From NCBI GenBank assembly GCA_964494385.1, contig CAZBSE010000002.1, positions 31,873 through 95,872 of the forward strand: DNA of 64,000 bases, written 5' to 3'. Position 1 is the first letter of the stretch; each line of letters opens with the position of its first letter. The notes beneath the pieces are model-generated. The model was given only the letters and a program-made list of their open reading frames with translations, ran no database searches and was not told where the DNA came from. The position numbers and the translations under genes are program-made. This stretch comes from CAZBSE01 sp964494385 (GTDB lineage: Bacteria > Actinomycetota > Humimicrobiia > Humimicrobiales > Humimicrobiaceae). Shown piece after piece: positions 45,102-53,964 of this stretch.

Positions 45102-46176
45102 CTTTAAAAACAAAATATTTTAAATTAGACATTCCGGATTGCAAATCCAGAATATTAAAGCAATCTTTTCCGTTAATTATCATTTTCCTATTCTCTTCGG
45201 GAATGAATATTATCTTCCCATGGACCGGAATCCCTAATATATTTTTATACTCGCTCATATATTTTTTATCGCTGTTATTTACCTTATTGAAAATAATCCC
45301 TTTCTCCTGATTGAGCGGTAAAAACTTTTGAAAATTGCGAATCCTGGGAGCTAATTTTATATCAGGAGATAACACCAGCACCGAAGCAGTCGATAGATTC
45401 AACATCTCCAGTGAAATGTTGTCATATCTGAAAGGGACATCGGACAGTATAATATTATATTTATTCCTGGCGGAATAAATTATACTGTTTAACATATCTA
45501 TATTAAATTTATCACTTTGATAAATTGACAGCGGCGGCTGAAGGATGTCTATTTTATTATCCAGGCTTATTACCGATTTATCCAAACAGTTATCTTCCTG
45601 AGTAATCTTTTCAATAAACATACTTAAATTTGGCGATATGTTTAAATCCAGGTTAATGGTTAGATCTGACGGTCCTTCACAAAAATTTAAATCTATAATC
45701 AGGATTTTGCCCTCGACTATATCTTTTAGATACCAGGCAAAATTGAAGACTATGCTGGTTTTACCAACTCCACCCTGCACCGAGTAAAAAGAAATTATTT
45801 GCTGGTTTAAAAATTTGCATTTGTTTTCCTTGTCCTTTATTTCCGGCTTAAGGTTATCAAGAACATCCAGCACTTTCTCTAAATGCTTGAGATTATTGAT
45901 CCTGCCTAAACATAAATTCTCTGTGATGTTACTTTTTTCGCTATCGGAATCCATTACTATCAGTTCGCTTTCAGTATGGTAATTCACATATTCTGCAGTA
46001 CGCTCATAATTTTTAAAATCTGCCGATAATATGGTATATTTTGGCATATATTCTTCTATGTAATGCTTAATATAGTTTATATCGGTTAAAATTAATAAAT
46101 TATGATTTTGCAGTTTTATTCTGGATATATTACTAACTATTTCTTTATTTTTTGTTACGATTAAAATTGATTCCAT
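45094..46176 (-). CDS. TadZ/CpaE-like MinD-family ATPase
   Basis: 360 residues. The N-terminal 110 residues look like an atypical receiver domain without a clear phosphoacceptor. The ATPase domain has SVQGGVGKTSIVFNFA, where Gln replaces the signature lysine of the deviant Walker A box, then ILIIDLNFCEGPSDLTINL and ILSDVPF. This architecture is typical of TadZ/CpaE, polar organisers of Tad pili. Other tad genes are not adjacent. It is the first gene of an operon with a double-HTH protein, a small membrane protein and an HD-GYP enzyme. Confidence 0.82.
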   Translation of the reverse strand: MESILIVTKNKEIVSNISRIKLQNHNLLILTDINYIKHYIEEYMPKYTILSADFKNYERTAEYVNYHTESELIVMDSDSEKSNITENLCLGRINNLKHLEKVLDVLDNLKPEIKDKENKCKFLNQQIISFYSVQGGVGKTSIVFNFAWYLKDIVEGKILIIDLNFCEGPSDLTINLDLNISPNLSMFIEKITQEDNCLDKSVISLDNKIDILQPPLSIYQSDKFNIDMLNSIIYSARNKYNIILSDVPFRYDNISLEMLNLSTASVLVLSPDIKLAPRIRNFQKFLPLNQEKGIIFNKVNNSDKKYMSEYKNILGIPVHGKIIFIPEENRKMIINGKDCFNILDLQSGMSNLKYFVFKDG

Positions 46177-46239
46177 TTTTTCTTAATTATTTATAAAAAT
46201 GAAATTATTATATATAAATGATTAAACTCTTATAAATTT

Positions 46240-46268
46240 ATAATAGAACTATAGTATATATTTGTCAA
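46240..46268 (-). promoter_or_regulatory. Near-consensus promoter of the tadZ-like operon
   Basis: TTGACA (46268-46263), a 17-nt spacer and TATTAT (46245-46240) on the minus strand, about 65 nt before the ATG at 46176. Confidence 0.68.
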
Positions 46269-46280
46269 TTCATAATATAG

Positions 46281-46317
46281 TAATAACCGGTTAATACCAG
46301 CTGCCTGTCGGTTATTA
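46281..46317. promoter_or_regulatory. Inverted repeat upstream of the tadZ-like promoter
   Basis: TAATAACCG (46281-46289) and CGGTTATTA (46309-46317) are a perfect 9-bp inverted repeat with a 19-nt spacer, ending 12 bp before the -35. Neither strand gives a U-tract, so a terminator is unlikely and a regulator site is a better guess. Confidence 0.5.
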
Positions 46318-46464
46318 ACGCAAAAATAAAGGAATGTTTTGGTTTACTTTAGAGTAAATTAGATAATGGATTAAGTTATAAGGAGTAATTTCCTTAAAAA
46401 ATAATATTCTGATGCTATGGTCAAAGTCTATCGAGGTACTTTTATAATGAAAAATTGAACTCCA

Positions 46465-46752
46465 TTAACCTGAAATAAGCTTCGAAGTTAAATCAAAATT
46501 TTTATCTGATGTTATATTAATTTCTTTATAATTGGATTTTCTGCCTGAAATAATTTTTATAAATTTTTTGGGTATACCGATTCTGCCTGAAATAAATTTT
46601 ATCAGTTCCTTATTAGCCTTGCCTTTTTCAGGCACTGCTGCCAATCTTACCTTTACTCTATCCATATAAATACCGCAAACATCATTAACTCTGGAATTTG
46701 GTCTTACTATTAATTTAATGGTCTCAGTCCTCATCAGTTTTAAAAAAATCAT
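46465..46752 (-). CDS. yggU: YggU/DUF167 family protein
   Basis: 95 residues. IKLIVRPNSRVNDVCGI, VKVRLAAVPEKGKANKELIKF and IISGRKSNYKEINI are the DUF167 pattern. Function unknown. The gene overlaps the end of divIVA by up to 29 bp; ATG 46734 is an alternative start. DUF167 genes are often found beside division genes in this order. Confidence 0.9.
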   Translation of the reverse strand: MIFLKLMRTETIKLIVRPNSRVNDVCGIYMDRVKVRLAAVPEKGKANKELIKFISGRIGIPKKFIKIISGRKSNYKEINITSDKNFDLTSKLISG

Positions 46753-47506
46753 TAATTATATCCGGATTGGCTATATCCATTTTTTTCTTAACCCTTTTGG
46801 GTTTATATCCGCTGTCCTCTTCTTCATCGGAATGCATAAATTCCTGATTTCTCTTATCTTTATTATCTATATCTTCCTCTTCAGGCTTCTCAATTTCAAT
46901 CTGTTCTTCCTCATTATTATCCTCTGTATCCTCTTCAGCTTCCGGCTTTTCCCCGGAAGAATCATCTTCTTCATCCTCTTCTTTAGTATCTTCGTATGTC
47001 ATAATTTTTCTAATATCCGGACCTCTACTGTTAATTTTAGCAGTACTTAAAATCTTTTCTTCCCCTGTTTTTGAAGCTGCATTTTTTAAGTTATCCACAA
47101 GCTCTGAAATTTTTATTCTGAAATCTTCGTATTTTTCCCCCAGTTTTGCTATATCTTTTTCTAAATGATCTTTTTTATCCATTAAAGTTTTATATGATTC
47201 TTCTTCTTTTGCTATTTCAGTTCTCACTATATCTTCTGCTTCTTTTTTTGCCTTTTGCTTTATATCCTCTGCGACTTTGTGTGCTGAAACCAGAGCCTCC
47301 TGGATAACTTTTTTCATTTCAACCGATTCCTTGCCTTCTTCATATTTTACCCTATCCAGGGTTTCCTGAAGTTCTCTGTTAGATTTCTGTAATTTATTAA
47401 ATTCTACGGCAAGGATATCCAGAAATTCATCAACTTCTTCAGGTTTATACCCTTTAAATATTACATGAAATTCTTTTTTCTGGATATTTTCCACATTTAT
47501 GCTCAT
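46724..47506 (-). CDS. divIVA: DivIVA domain protein
   Basis: 260 residues from the ATG at 47506, chosen because TTGGAGGTAACG forms the ribosome site; the frame extends to that TTG at 47518. The N-terminal KKEFHVIFKGYKPEEVDEFL is the membrane-curvature-binding DivIVA block. A coiled coil follows (residues 35-150), then a long Glu/Asp-rich low-complexity region and a basic segment KPKRVKKK near the end. It marks poles and division sites. Confidence 0.92.
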   Translation of the reverse strand: MSINVENIQKKEFHVIFKGYKPEEVDEFLDILAVEFNKLQKSNRELQETLDRVKYEEGKESVEMKKVIQEALVSAHKVAEDIKQKAKKEAEDIVRTEIAKEEESYKTLMDKKDHLEKDIAKLGEKYEDFRIKISELVDNLKNAASKTGEEKILSTAKINSRGPDIRKIMTYEDTKEEDEEDDSSGEKPEAEEDTEDNNEEEQIEIEKPEEEDIDNKDKRNQEFMHSDEEEDSGYKPKRVKKKMDIANPDIINDFFKTDED

Positions 47507-47650
47507 CGTTACCTCCAAATAAAACTCTCTTGCTATATATATTTATAATAAATATAACACAGTAATACATGCAAGCCAATCCTTCATAACTTATGCTTTG
47601 CAAAAAACTAAATACAAACCTTGAAACTTTATAACAGCATAATTTCTTAA

Positions 47651-47680
47651 ATATTATTAGAAATATTCCGGTAATGTCAA
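47651..47680 (-). promoter_or_regulatory. Candidate promoter of divIVA-yggU
   Basis: TTGACA (47680-47675), an 18-nt spacer and TAATAT (47656-47651) on the minus strand, leaving about 140 nt of untranslated leader. The remainder of 47507-47839 shows no gene. Confidence 0.45.
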
Positions 47681-47839
47681 CTAAAAATTTATGACAACAG
47701 ATTTAGAACTAATCAGAATTACTCCTGATCTGCATATAGTTCTGCTTATAAATGTTGAATTTATTTTATTAAATACTGCATCATTTAAAACCCGAATGAC
47801 CTTATAAAAATAAAATTTCATCATATTAATCAAGATTAC

Positions 47840-48661
47840 CTAATCAATAAGATCCTTTAACTCATCTGCTCTATTCTTTGCACTTTCTACGGCACCGTAG
47901 ACTATTCTTTTTAGATTTCCTTTGCAAAATTCCTTTAGTGCCCTTTCCGTTGTACCTCCCGGAGATGCGACCATTTTTATCAATTTATCAAGAGTAATCT
48001 CTGATTTTTCAATAGTTATTCCTGAACCAATCATAGTGCCTGTCACTAACTTTCTGGATATGTCCGGGGCCAGTCCGTTTTTTATTCCCGCTTCAATTAA
48101 ATATTTGCAGAACAGGAAAAAGTAAGCAGGTCCGCTCCCATTTAAAGCCGTTGATATATTTTGATATTTTTCATCAATTATCACATAATTACCCACATTT
48201 TTTACCAAATTCTTTGATAACAGTAAATCCCTATCTCCGGCAAATCTTCCTTTGCTTATGGCAATCATACCTTTTTTAAATAATACCGGAGTATTGGGCA
48301 TCATTCTTATAACCGGGGCATTTGAATTCAGTACCTTTTCTATATATCCCGTAGGAATACCGGCTACAATGCTGATAATCGAATTATTTTTACAATCAAA
48401 GTTACCCTTAATCTGTTTCAGCACATCTTTTATATTCTGCGGCTTTACGGCCAGTAGTATATGCCTGGAATTCCTTACCACTTCAATGATCCCTTTGGCT
48501 GAACTTATTTTATAATTATTTTTGATATATCTGCTTCTGCTGCCGTCTGAATCATAAAATATTATATTCTCAGATTTTAGAAATCCGGAATCAAGTATCC
48601 CTCTAAGCAGCGCTTCACCCATATTTCCACAGCCAATTATTCCAAGTTCATAATTATTCAA
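47840..48661 (-). CDS. proC: Pyrroline-5-carboxylate reductase
   Basis: 273 residues. GIIGCGNMGEALLRGIL is the NADPH-binding loop; VKPQNIKDVL, MPNTPVLFKKGMIAI and ALNGSGPAYFF, KMVASPGGTTERAL are the ProC signature. It makes proline. It sits 20 bp after sepF, as in many Gram-positive division clusters. Confidence 0.96.
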   Translation of the reverse strand: MNNYELGIIGCGNMGEALLRGILDSGFLKSENIIFYDSDGSRSRYIKNNYKISSAKGIIEVVRNSRHILLAVKPQNIKDVLKQIKGNFDCKNNSIISIVAGIPTGYIEKVLNSNAPVIRMMPNTPVLFKKGMIAISKGRFAGDRDLLLSKNLVKNVGNYVIIDEKYQNISTALNGSGPAYFFLFCKYLIEAGIKNGLAPDISRKLVTGTMIGSGITIEKSEITLDKLIKMVASPGGTTERALKEFCKGNLKRIVYGAVESAKNRADELKDLID

Positions 48662-48680
48662 AAAATACTCCCGAACTCAT

Positions 48681-49193
48681 TCAAAAATTATTATAAAGGC
48701 CCTCTTCTCTTAACAGTTCCTTTTCTTCCGAACTAACCTCCACGTTATAAGGAGTAATCAAAAATACCTTATCTGCTACTTTGCTTATATTACCTTCCAG
48801 GGCATAAGTCAGCCCACTGCAAAAATCAATTACCCTCTTGGCCAGATCCTGTTCAATTTTCTGTAGATTAACAACTATGGGTATGTCTTCTTTAAAATTA
48901 TCCGCAATGACCTGAATCTCCTCAAATTTTTTTGGTTCGGAAATAAATACCGTAGACCTCATCTTATCTTTTGGGGAACCAATTAATGGAACTTTCCTCT
49001 TTGCCCTGGAACCCATAATGGACGCTCTCCCTTTATTTTCTTTACTCTGCCCCGGATCAGGTTTATTGTCTTCTCTCTTTAATCCTCTATTTCTAAATTC
49101 CTTTTTACGCTCATATACCCTATCCTTATGATCCATATCATCTTCATCGGATAAACCCAGGAAAGAAAGAGTTTTTTTAAAGAATCCGTTCAT
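48681..49193 (-). CDS. sepF: Cell division protein SepF
   Basis: 170 residues from ATG 49193; AGGAGGA lies 5 nt upstream. The N-terminal amphipathic helix NGFFKKTLSFLGLSDED should bind membrane. A basic disordered linker is followed by the core domain (STVFISEPKKFEEIQVIADN, PIVVNLQ, RVIDFCSGLTYALEG). It tethers FtsZ to the membrane, in addition to FtsA. Confidence 0.95.
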   Translation of the reverse strand: MNGFFKKTLSFLGLSDEDDMDHKDRVYERKKEFRNRGLKREDNKPDPGQSKENKGRASIMGSRAKRKVPLIGSPKDKMRSTVFISEPKKFEEIQVIADNFKEDIPIVVNLQKIEQDLAKRVIDFCSGLTYALEGNISKVADKVFLITPYNVEVSSEEKELLREEGLYNNF

Positions 49194-49219
49194 CAATCCT
49201 CCTATATATAATAAAAATT

Positions 49220-49900
49220 TTATTTGAAAATTTTAGAACCAACCCTGATAAACGTAGCACCTTCCTCAATTGCAATTTTGTAGTCATTACTCATCCCCAT
49301 TGAAAGTTCACTCAGATTTATACTGTCAGAGTCTTTATTTGATTTGTCACGGAGCGTTCTCAATCTCCGAAAAATATTTTTAATTAGTCCGAAATCATCT
49401 GTTAAAGGCGCCATCGTCATAAGCCCTACAATTTTAACATTCCTATAATCTAATGCTTTTTCAAGAAAATCAGGCAAATCCCCGGGCCTTAGCCCATACT
49501 TTGTCTCTTCTCCTGAAATATTTATCTCTATCAATAATTTCTGTATCTTTCTATTTTTTTCTGCCTCATCATTTACTTTACTCAAGGTGCTTATTTTATC
49601 TATTGAATGTATTAATTCTACCTTTGGGACTACTATCTTTATTTTCCTGCTTTGAAGATGCCCTATAAAGTGCCATATTGCTCCTTTTTCCACTATATTG
49701 TACTTTTCTTCCAATTGGTCGGCCCTATTCTCCCCAAAATTTTTTAAGCCCATGCCGTAAACCAGGTTTATCTGCTCGGCAGAAGCATACTTCGTTGCAG
49801 CTACAATGGTTATATCTTCTACATTTCTGCCAGTTTTTTTACAAATACTATTTATATCATTTTTTAATCCGGTAATATTTTCTTTTAATTTAAAAACCAT
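49220..49900 (-). CDS. yggS: PLP homeostasis protein (YggS/PLPBP)
   Basis: 226 residues. AATKYASAEQINLVY has the PLP lysine, GENRADQLEEKY and HFIGHLQSRKIK follow, and ELSMGMSNDYKIAIEEGAT closes the barrel. It binds PLP without catalysing a known reaction and keeps cellular PLP and amino-acid pools balanced. The position between pgeF and sepF is the Gram-positive ylm order. Confidence 0.95.
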   Translation of the reverse strand: MVFKLKENITGLKNDINSICKKTGRNVEDITIVAATKYASAEQINLVYGMGLKNFGENRADQLEEKYNIVEKGAIWHFIGHLQSRKIKIVVPKVELIHSIDKISTLSKVNDEAEKNRKIQKLLIEINISGEETKYGLRPGDLPDFLEKALDYRNVKIVGLMTMAPLTDDFGLIKNIFRRLRTLRDKSNKDSDSINLSELSMGMSNDYKIAIEEGATFIRVGSKIFK

Positions 49901-49942
49901 TTCTTTAAAGTTTTTTTCATCGGCAATAACTTAAACGCTATA

Positions 49943-50746
49943 CTATCCTGATTCAATAATTGCTACTCCTGCTTGCCTTCCTGTTATCTTATCACGGCGG
50001 TACGAAAAAAAATCAGGATTACAGCAAGTACACTCCCCGCAATCCGAAATATTCTTCTTGTCAATTCCTAATTTTTCCAGCTGCAGATAATTGATCTTTA
50101 CAAGATCCAGGAAAAAATTATTATTTCTTTTTAAAAAAAAGCCTTTATTCCCAAATCTTTCAATAAATTTCTTAAGCATAGAATCTTCAACCATATAACA
50201 GCAGCTCCTTATGCTGGGTCCAAAAGAAACAAATATATTTTTATTTTCACTTTTTAATTTTTCTCTCATAAATAAAATCACTCTGGAAATCATTTCATTT
50301 AGAGTTCCCTTCCATCCGGCATGAACGGCTGCAACTACTCTTTTAAAAATATCAGCTATTAGTATCAGGTTGCAATCTGCTCCCATGACCATCACCGGGG
50401 TATCCTGCAGGCTGGTTATTATGCAGTCTGCTTCCTTTGAAATATTATCTGATTTAAGTTCATTATTTTTATTAATATTCAGTACGCCGGTTCCATGAAC
50501 CTGTTTTATAGAATATATTCTTTCTGATCCCTCCGGTCCGATTTTTTTTAAAATCATTTTTCTGTTTCTTTTAACATTATCGCCGCTATCACCAACCCGA
50601 TAATCAACATTCAATGACCTGAATCTACCTTTACTGAATCCACCGTGCCTGGTAGTGAAACAAAAAATTATTCCATTATTACTCTTTAATTGAGGACATA
50701 TATATAATGGAAAATCTCCCGATATTATCTTTTTTATAGTTATCAT
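49943..50746 (-). CDS. pgeF: PgeF/YfiH family protein (peptidoglycan editing factor)
   Basis: 267 residues. IKQVHGTGVL, VMGADCNLILI, AAVHAGWKGTL and FGPSIRSCCYMVE carry the His/Cys metal ligands. C-terminal CGECTCCNPDFFSYRRD matches the family. E. coli YfiH removes wrongly incorporated L-Ser from UDP-MurNAc precursors; polyphenol-oxidase annotation is older. It follows ftsZ by 10 bp. Confidence 0.94.
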   Translation of the reverse strand: MITIKKIISGDFPLYICPQLKSNNGIIFCFTTRHGGFSKGRFRSLNVDYRVGDSGDNVKRNRKMILKKIGPEGSERIYSIKQVHGTGVLNINKNNELKSDNISKEADCIITSLQDTPVMVMGADCNLILIADIFKRVVAAVHAGWKGTLNEMISRVILFMREKLKSENKNIFVSFGPSIRSCCYMVEDSMLKKFIERFGNKGFFLKRNNNFFLDLVKINYLQLEKLGIDKKNISDCGECTCCNPDFFSYRRDKITGRQAGVAIIESG

Positions 50747-50756
50747 TTAAAATAAA

Positions 50757-51899
50757 TTATTTTTTATTTTTTCTCAGGAAAGTCGGTATGTCAAGATAAT
50801 CATCTTCCCCCAGGGACCTGAAATCTTCTTCCGTTATTTTTTTAAGGTCTTCTTTCTTACCTTTCTCGGATAATATATCTTCTTCAGATTCATATAATTT
50901 TTTATCCGGTTCCTTAACCTTCTTCTCTCCACTCTCTTTTTTCTTTTTCTGTAACTTGTCAGATTTAAATCCTGTGGCAATAATAGTAACCTTTACCATA
51001 TCGCCCATGCTTTCATCTACAACAGCACCAAAAATAATATTCGCATGTGGACCGGAAGCATTCCTTATAATTTCTGCTGCTTGATTTACTTCAAAAAGTT
51101 TTAAATCCGGACCGCCCGAGATATTTAATAAAATTCCATTTGCGCCTTCTATGGAAGTCTCTATCAACGGGCTGCTGATTGCGTTTTGGGCTGCTTTAAT
51201 AGCCCTATTTTCACCATTTGCCGCCCCGTCTCCCAGAATGGCGTTACCCGCATTCTTTATTATTGCTTTTACATCTGCAAAATCCAGATTAATCAGCCCC
51301 GGCAGGGTTATTAAATCAGTAACTCCTCTTACGCCTGCCTTCAAGACATTATCTGCAAGCCTGAAAGCATCGAGCAGCGTGGTATTGTCGTCAGCTATTT
51401 CCAGCAGTTTATCATTGGGTATGATTATAAGAGTATCCACCTTATCTTTTAAATTTTCGATACCCTCTTCAGCCTGCATAATCCTTTTTCTGCCCTCAAA
51501 TGTAAAAGGTCTTGTGGCAACTGCAATGGTAAGACAACCGGCTTCCCTGGCAGCAGCTGCAATTATAGGCGCTGCGCCGGTTCCGGTCCCCCCTCCTTCA
51601 CCCAATGTGAGAAATATCATATCTGCATCTTTTACCACTTCTTCTATTGATTCTATGGATTTCTCGGCAGCCATCCTGCCAATTTCAGGATCTGAACCTG
51701 CGCCCAGACCACTTTCACCTATCAATACTTTCCTGTCAGCACTCGACATCATAAGAGCCTGTGCATCGGTATTTACGGCAACAAATTCACATCCGGTTAA
51801 ATTATCTTCCATCATTCTGTTAATCGCATTACTTCCTCCGCCGCCTACACCTATAACCCTTATAACCGCGTAATAACTTTTATCAAAGTTTAAGCTCAC
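50757..51899 (-). CDS. ftsZ: Cell division protein FtsZ
   Basis: 380 residues from a GTG start with GGGG upstream. VIGVGGGGSNAINRM, the tubulin signature GGGTGTGAAP, and NKLL-type ADNTT/DAFRLADN blocks are intact. The C-terminal peptide DIPTFLRKNKK is the FtsA/SepF-binding tail, after a charged linker. It polymerises into the Z ring. It starts 2 bp after ftsA. Confidence 0.98.
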   Translation of the reverse strand: MSLNFDKSYYAVIRVIGVGGGGSNAINRMMEDNLTGCEFVAVNTDAQALMMSSADRKVLIGESGLGAGSDPEIGRMAAEKSIESIEEVVKDADMIFLTLGEGGGTGTGAAPIIAAAAREAGCLTIAVATRPFTFEGRKRIMQAEEGIENLKDKVDTLIIIPNDKLLEIADDNTTLLDAFRLADNVLKAGVRGVTDLITLPGLINLDFADVKAIIKNAGNAILGDGAANGENRAIKAAQNAISSPLIETSIEGANGILLNISGGPDLKLFEVNQAAEIIRNASGPHANIIFGAVVDESMGDMVKVTIIATGFKSDKLQKKKKESGEKKVKEPDKKLYESEEDILSEKGKKEDLKKITEEDFRSLGEDDYLDIPTFLRKNKK

Positions 51900-51901
51900 A
51901 T

Positions 51902-53161
51902 TTACCCCTTACCTTCATTCTTTAAAATTTTTGTTATAAATTCTTTGAATTTACTTATAAAACCGGCATGCCATCTCCTCTTTTCACCAGTCTCGCCAAG
52001 ACCCAGATAACTTTCCAGCTGGAAAGCGTATTTTAACAAACCTACACCGGTAGAATAAATAGGGTTACTAATTACCTCTGAAGGCCCTTCGACATCATAG
52101 GGAACCCCCAATCTTACCGGCAAATCAAAAATTGAATTTGCCAGTGCTTTTATACCATTAATCAGTGATGTCCCTCCTGTTATAACCACGCCGCATGGTA
52201 CCTCATGCATAAAATTATAACCTTCAACCTTCTCTTTAACCAGATCCAGCAGTTCTTTAACTCTGCAATTCACTATATTATACAAACGTATGTTTAAGGT
52301 TGTCTTATTGTTGTCAATTTTAATATCACCTATATTTAATTTGCTTAAAGTTTCATAAAAATTATAATCGACATTAGCAAATTTTTTCTTAATTTCTTCT
52401 GCTTTGGCAAAGGTTATATTCAAACCGACAGATATATCATTGGTTATTAAATTTCCACCTACCGGAAGGCAGTACGTGAATATCATTTTTTTATTCTTAT
52501 ATATGGCCACATCAGTGGTACCCCCTCCAATATCAAGCAATACAACCCCGCTTTCCTTCTCCTCCGGTGTAAGAACAGCCTCGCTTGAAGCCAGGGCTTC
52601 TATAATTATATCCTCGATTTCTATTCTTGCCGCTTTTACACTATTGACCACATTATCGATCAGTGAAGCTGTCCCATAGATTGCCAGCAGTTCTACCGCT
52701 AACTTATTGGCAGAGAGCCCTATGGGATCCACTATCCCTTTTTCTTCATCAATTACAAATTGCTTGATCAGGGTATGTATAATTTCATGTTGTGAAGAAA
52801 TATTTAATCTATTGGCCTGGGAGATAAGTTTGTGGACATCTGATTTTCTTATTATGCCATTTGGAGAATTAATATTCATTTCGCTCCAATTGCTTTCAAA
52901 AGAAATATGCTTTCCCGTAATTCCTATATAGGCATTATCCACAAACATCTTTGTAGATTTTTCAGCAATCTCTACTGATTTAAGTATGGATTTAGTGGCT
53001 TCATTAATATCCACTACCAGGCCTTTCTTCATTCCCCTGCAGCCTGAGATTCCATAACCTTTTATACTTAATATATTATTTCTTTCAACCTTTCCGATTA
53101 AAGTTATAACTTTAGTGGTTCCTATATCAATACCGATAAGGCATTCATCCTTAGATGACAA
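51902..53161 (-). CDS. ftsA: Cell division protein FtsA
   Basis: 419 residues from a TTG start with GGAGGT at the right distance. LIGIDIGTTKVITLIG and VVLLDIGGGTTDVAIY are the phosphate loops of the actin fold, and the 1C domain is present (residues about 85-165). The end KFKEFITKILKN is an amphipathic membrane-targeting helix. It links FtsZ to the membrane. FtsA is absent from typical Actinomycetia, which helps to place the organism. Confidence 0.96.
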   Translation of the reverse strand: MSSKDECLIGIDIGTTKVITLIGKVERNNILSIKGYGISGCRGMKKGLVVDINEATKSILKSVEIAEKSTKMFVDNAYIGITGKHISFESNWSEMNINSPNGIIRKSDVHKLISQANRLNISSQHEIIHTLIKQFVIDEEKGIVDPIGLSANKLAVELLAIYGTASLIDNVVNSVKAARIEIEDIIIEALASSEAVLTPEEKESGVVLLDIGGGTTDVAIYKNKKMIFTYCLPVGGNLITNDISVGLNITFAKAEEIKKKFANVDYNFYETLSKLNIGDIKIDNNKTTLNIRLYNIVNCRVKELLDLVKEKVEGYNFMHEVPCGVVITGGTSLINGIKALANSIFDLPVRLGVPYDVEGPSEVISNPIYSTGVGLLKYAFQLESYLGLGETGEKRRWHAGFISKFKEFITKILKNEGKG

Positions 53162-53178
53162 TCAAACCTCCAACATTT

Positions 53179-53958
53179 TTATTTTACTACCGGGTTCTCC
53201 GTGCTTCTTAAATCTATTATAGTATAATCTGTATATTCTTTTAACAACTGTTTAAGTATTTCAATTTTTTCTATTATTTCATTTCCGTTGCCAAAAATTA
53301 TTTCTTCACCGTTATATGTTTCAAAGATTATATCCCCTGTTATATTATTTTCAATCCTTGCTTCTTTGATGATGCTTTTTATCTGGCTGTCCAGGGTCCT
53401 GTAAATATCTGCACAGCTGAGCGCATTTTTTTTGGCAATTTTTTCTCCTATATTCACACCGTGAGCCACAACATTTTTTACCAGAATTAAATCTTCGTAA
53501 TTATTTAAATTTTGTTCTTCTATCCTGTCAAGTACTACTCCCTCGCTATCCACCAGAAAATATTCGTCCCTGCAGACGATTTTAAAATCGGGTTTTCTTT
53601 CCACTAACTTTATTACAACCTTATCGGGAAAGATTTTGCTTAGTTCTGCTTCCCTTACCCAGTCAAGTTCTCCTGATATGGTTTCTTCGACTCTTTTCTT
53701 GTTTATATCAAATATATTAGTTCCTGCCACTTTTGGTATTAAACTTATTATTTCTTCCTCTGTATAATGCTTATTATCCTGTATATCTATATCTTTTACC
53801 TTAAAATATTCGCTGTTATAAAAATAATTTAAGCCCCAAATCGCTCCAATAAAAAATATTGAAATCAATACAAATTTGAAAAAGTTCCACAGTTTCCTTC
53901 TAAAAACTTTTCTTTTCCTGGTCAGAATAATGTTCTTTGTCTTTTTTATTCTTGCCAT
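53179..53958 (-). CDS. ftsQ: Cell division protein FtsQ/DivIB
   Basis: 259 residues. A basic N-terminus, one membrane helix (residues 28-48), a POTRA domain (FKVKDIDIQDNKHYTEEEII) and a beta domain (EYFLVDSEGVVLDRIEE) make the standard FtsQ order. It recruits the FtsBL complex from outside the membrane. It lies 17 bp before ftsA and 6 bp after ddl. Confidence 0.93.
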   Translation of the reverse strand: MARIKKTKNIILTRKRKVFRRKLWNFFKFVLISIFFIGAIWGLNYFYNSEYFKVKDIDIQDNKHYTEEEIISLIPKVAGTNIFDINKKRVEETISGELDWVREAELSKIFPDKVVIKLVERKPDFKIVCRDEYFLVDSEGVVLDRIEEQNLNNYEDLILVKNVVAHGVNIGEKIAKKNALSCADIYRTLDSQIKSIIKEARIENNITGDIIFETYNGEEIIFGNGNEIIEKIEILKQLLKEYTDYTIIDLRSTENPVVK

Positions 53959-53964
53959 TTGAAA

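Noticed and set aside
46281..46317. Inverted repeat as terminator of yggU
   Set aside because: Neither direction has a U-tract after the stem and the spacer is 19 nt; an operator fits better.
46718..47050. Plus-strand frame opposite divIVA
   Set aside because: It mirrors the Glu/Asp-rich region of DivIVA and has no ribosome site; a shadow of the real gene.
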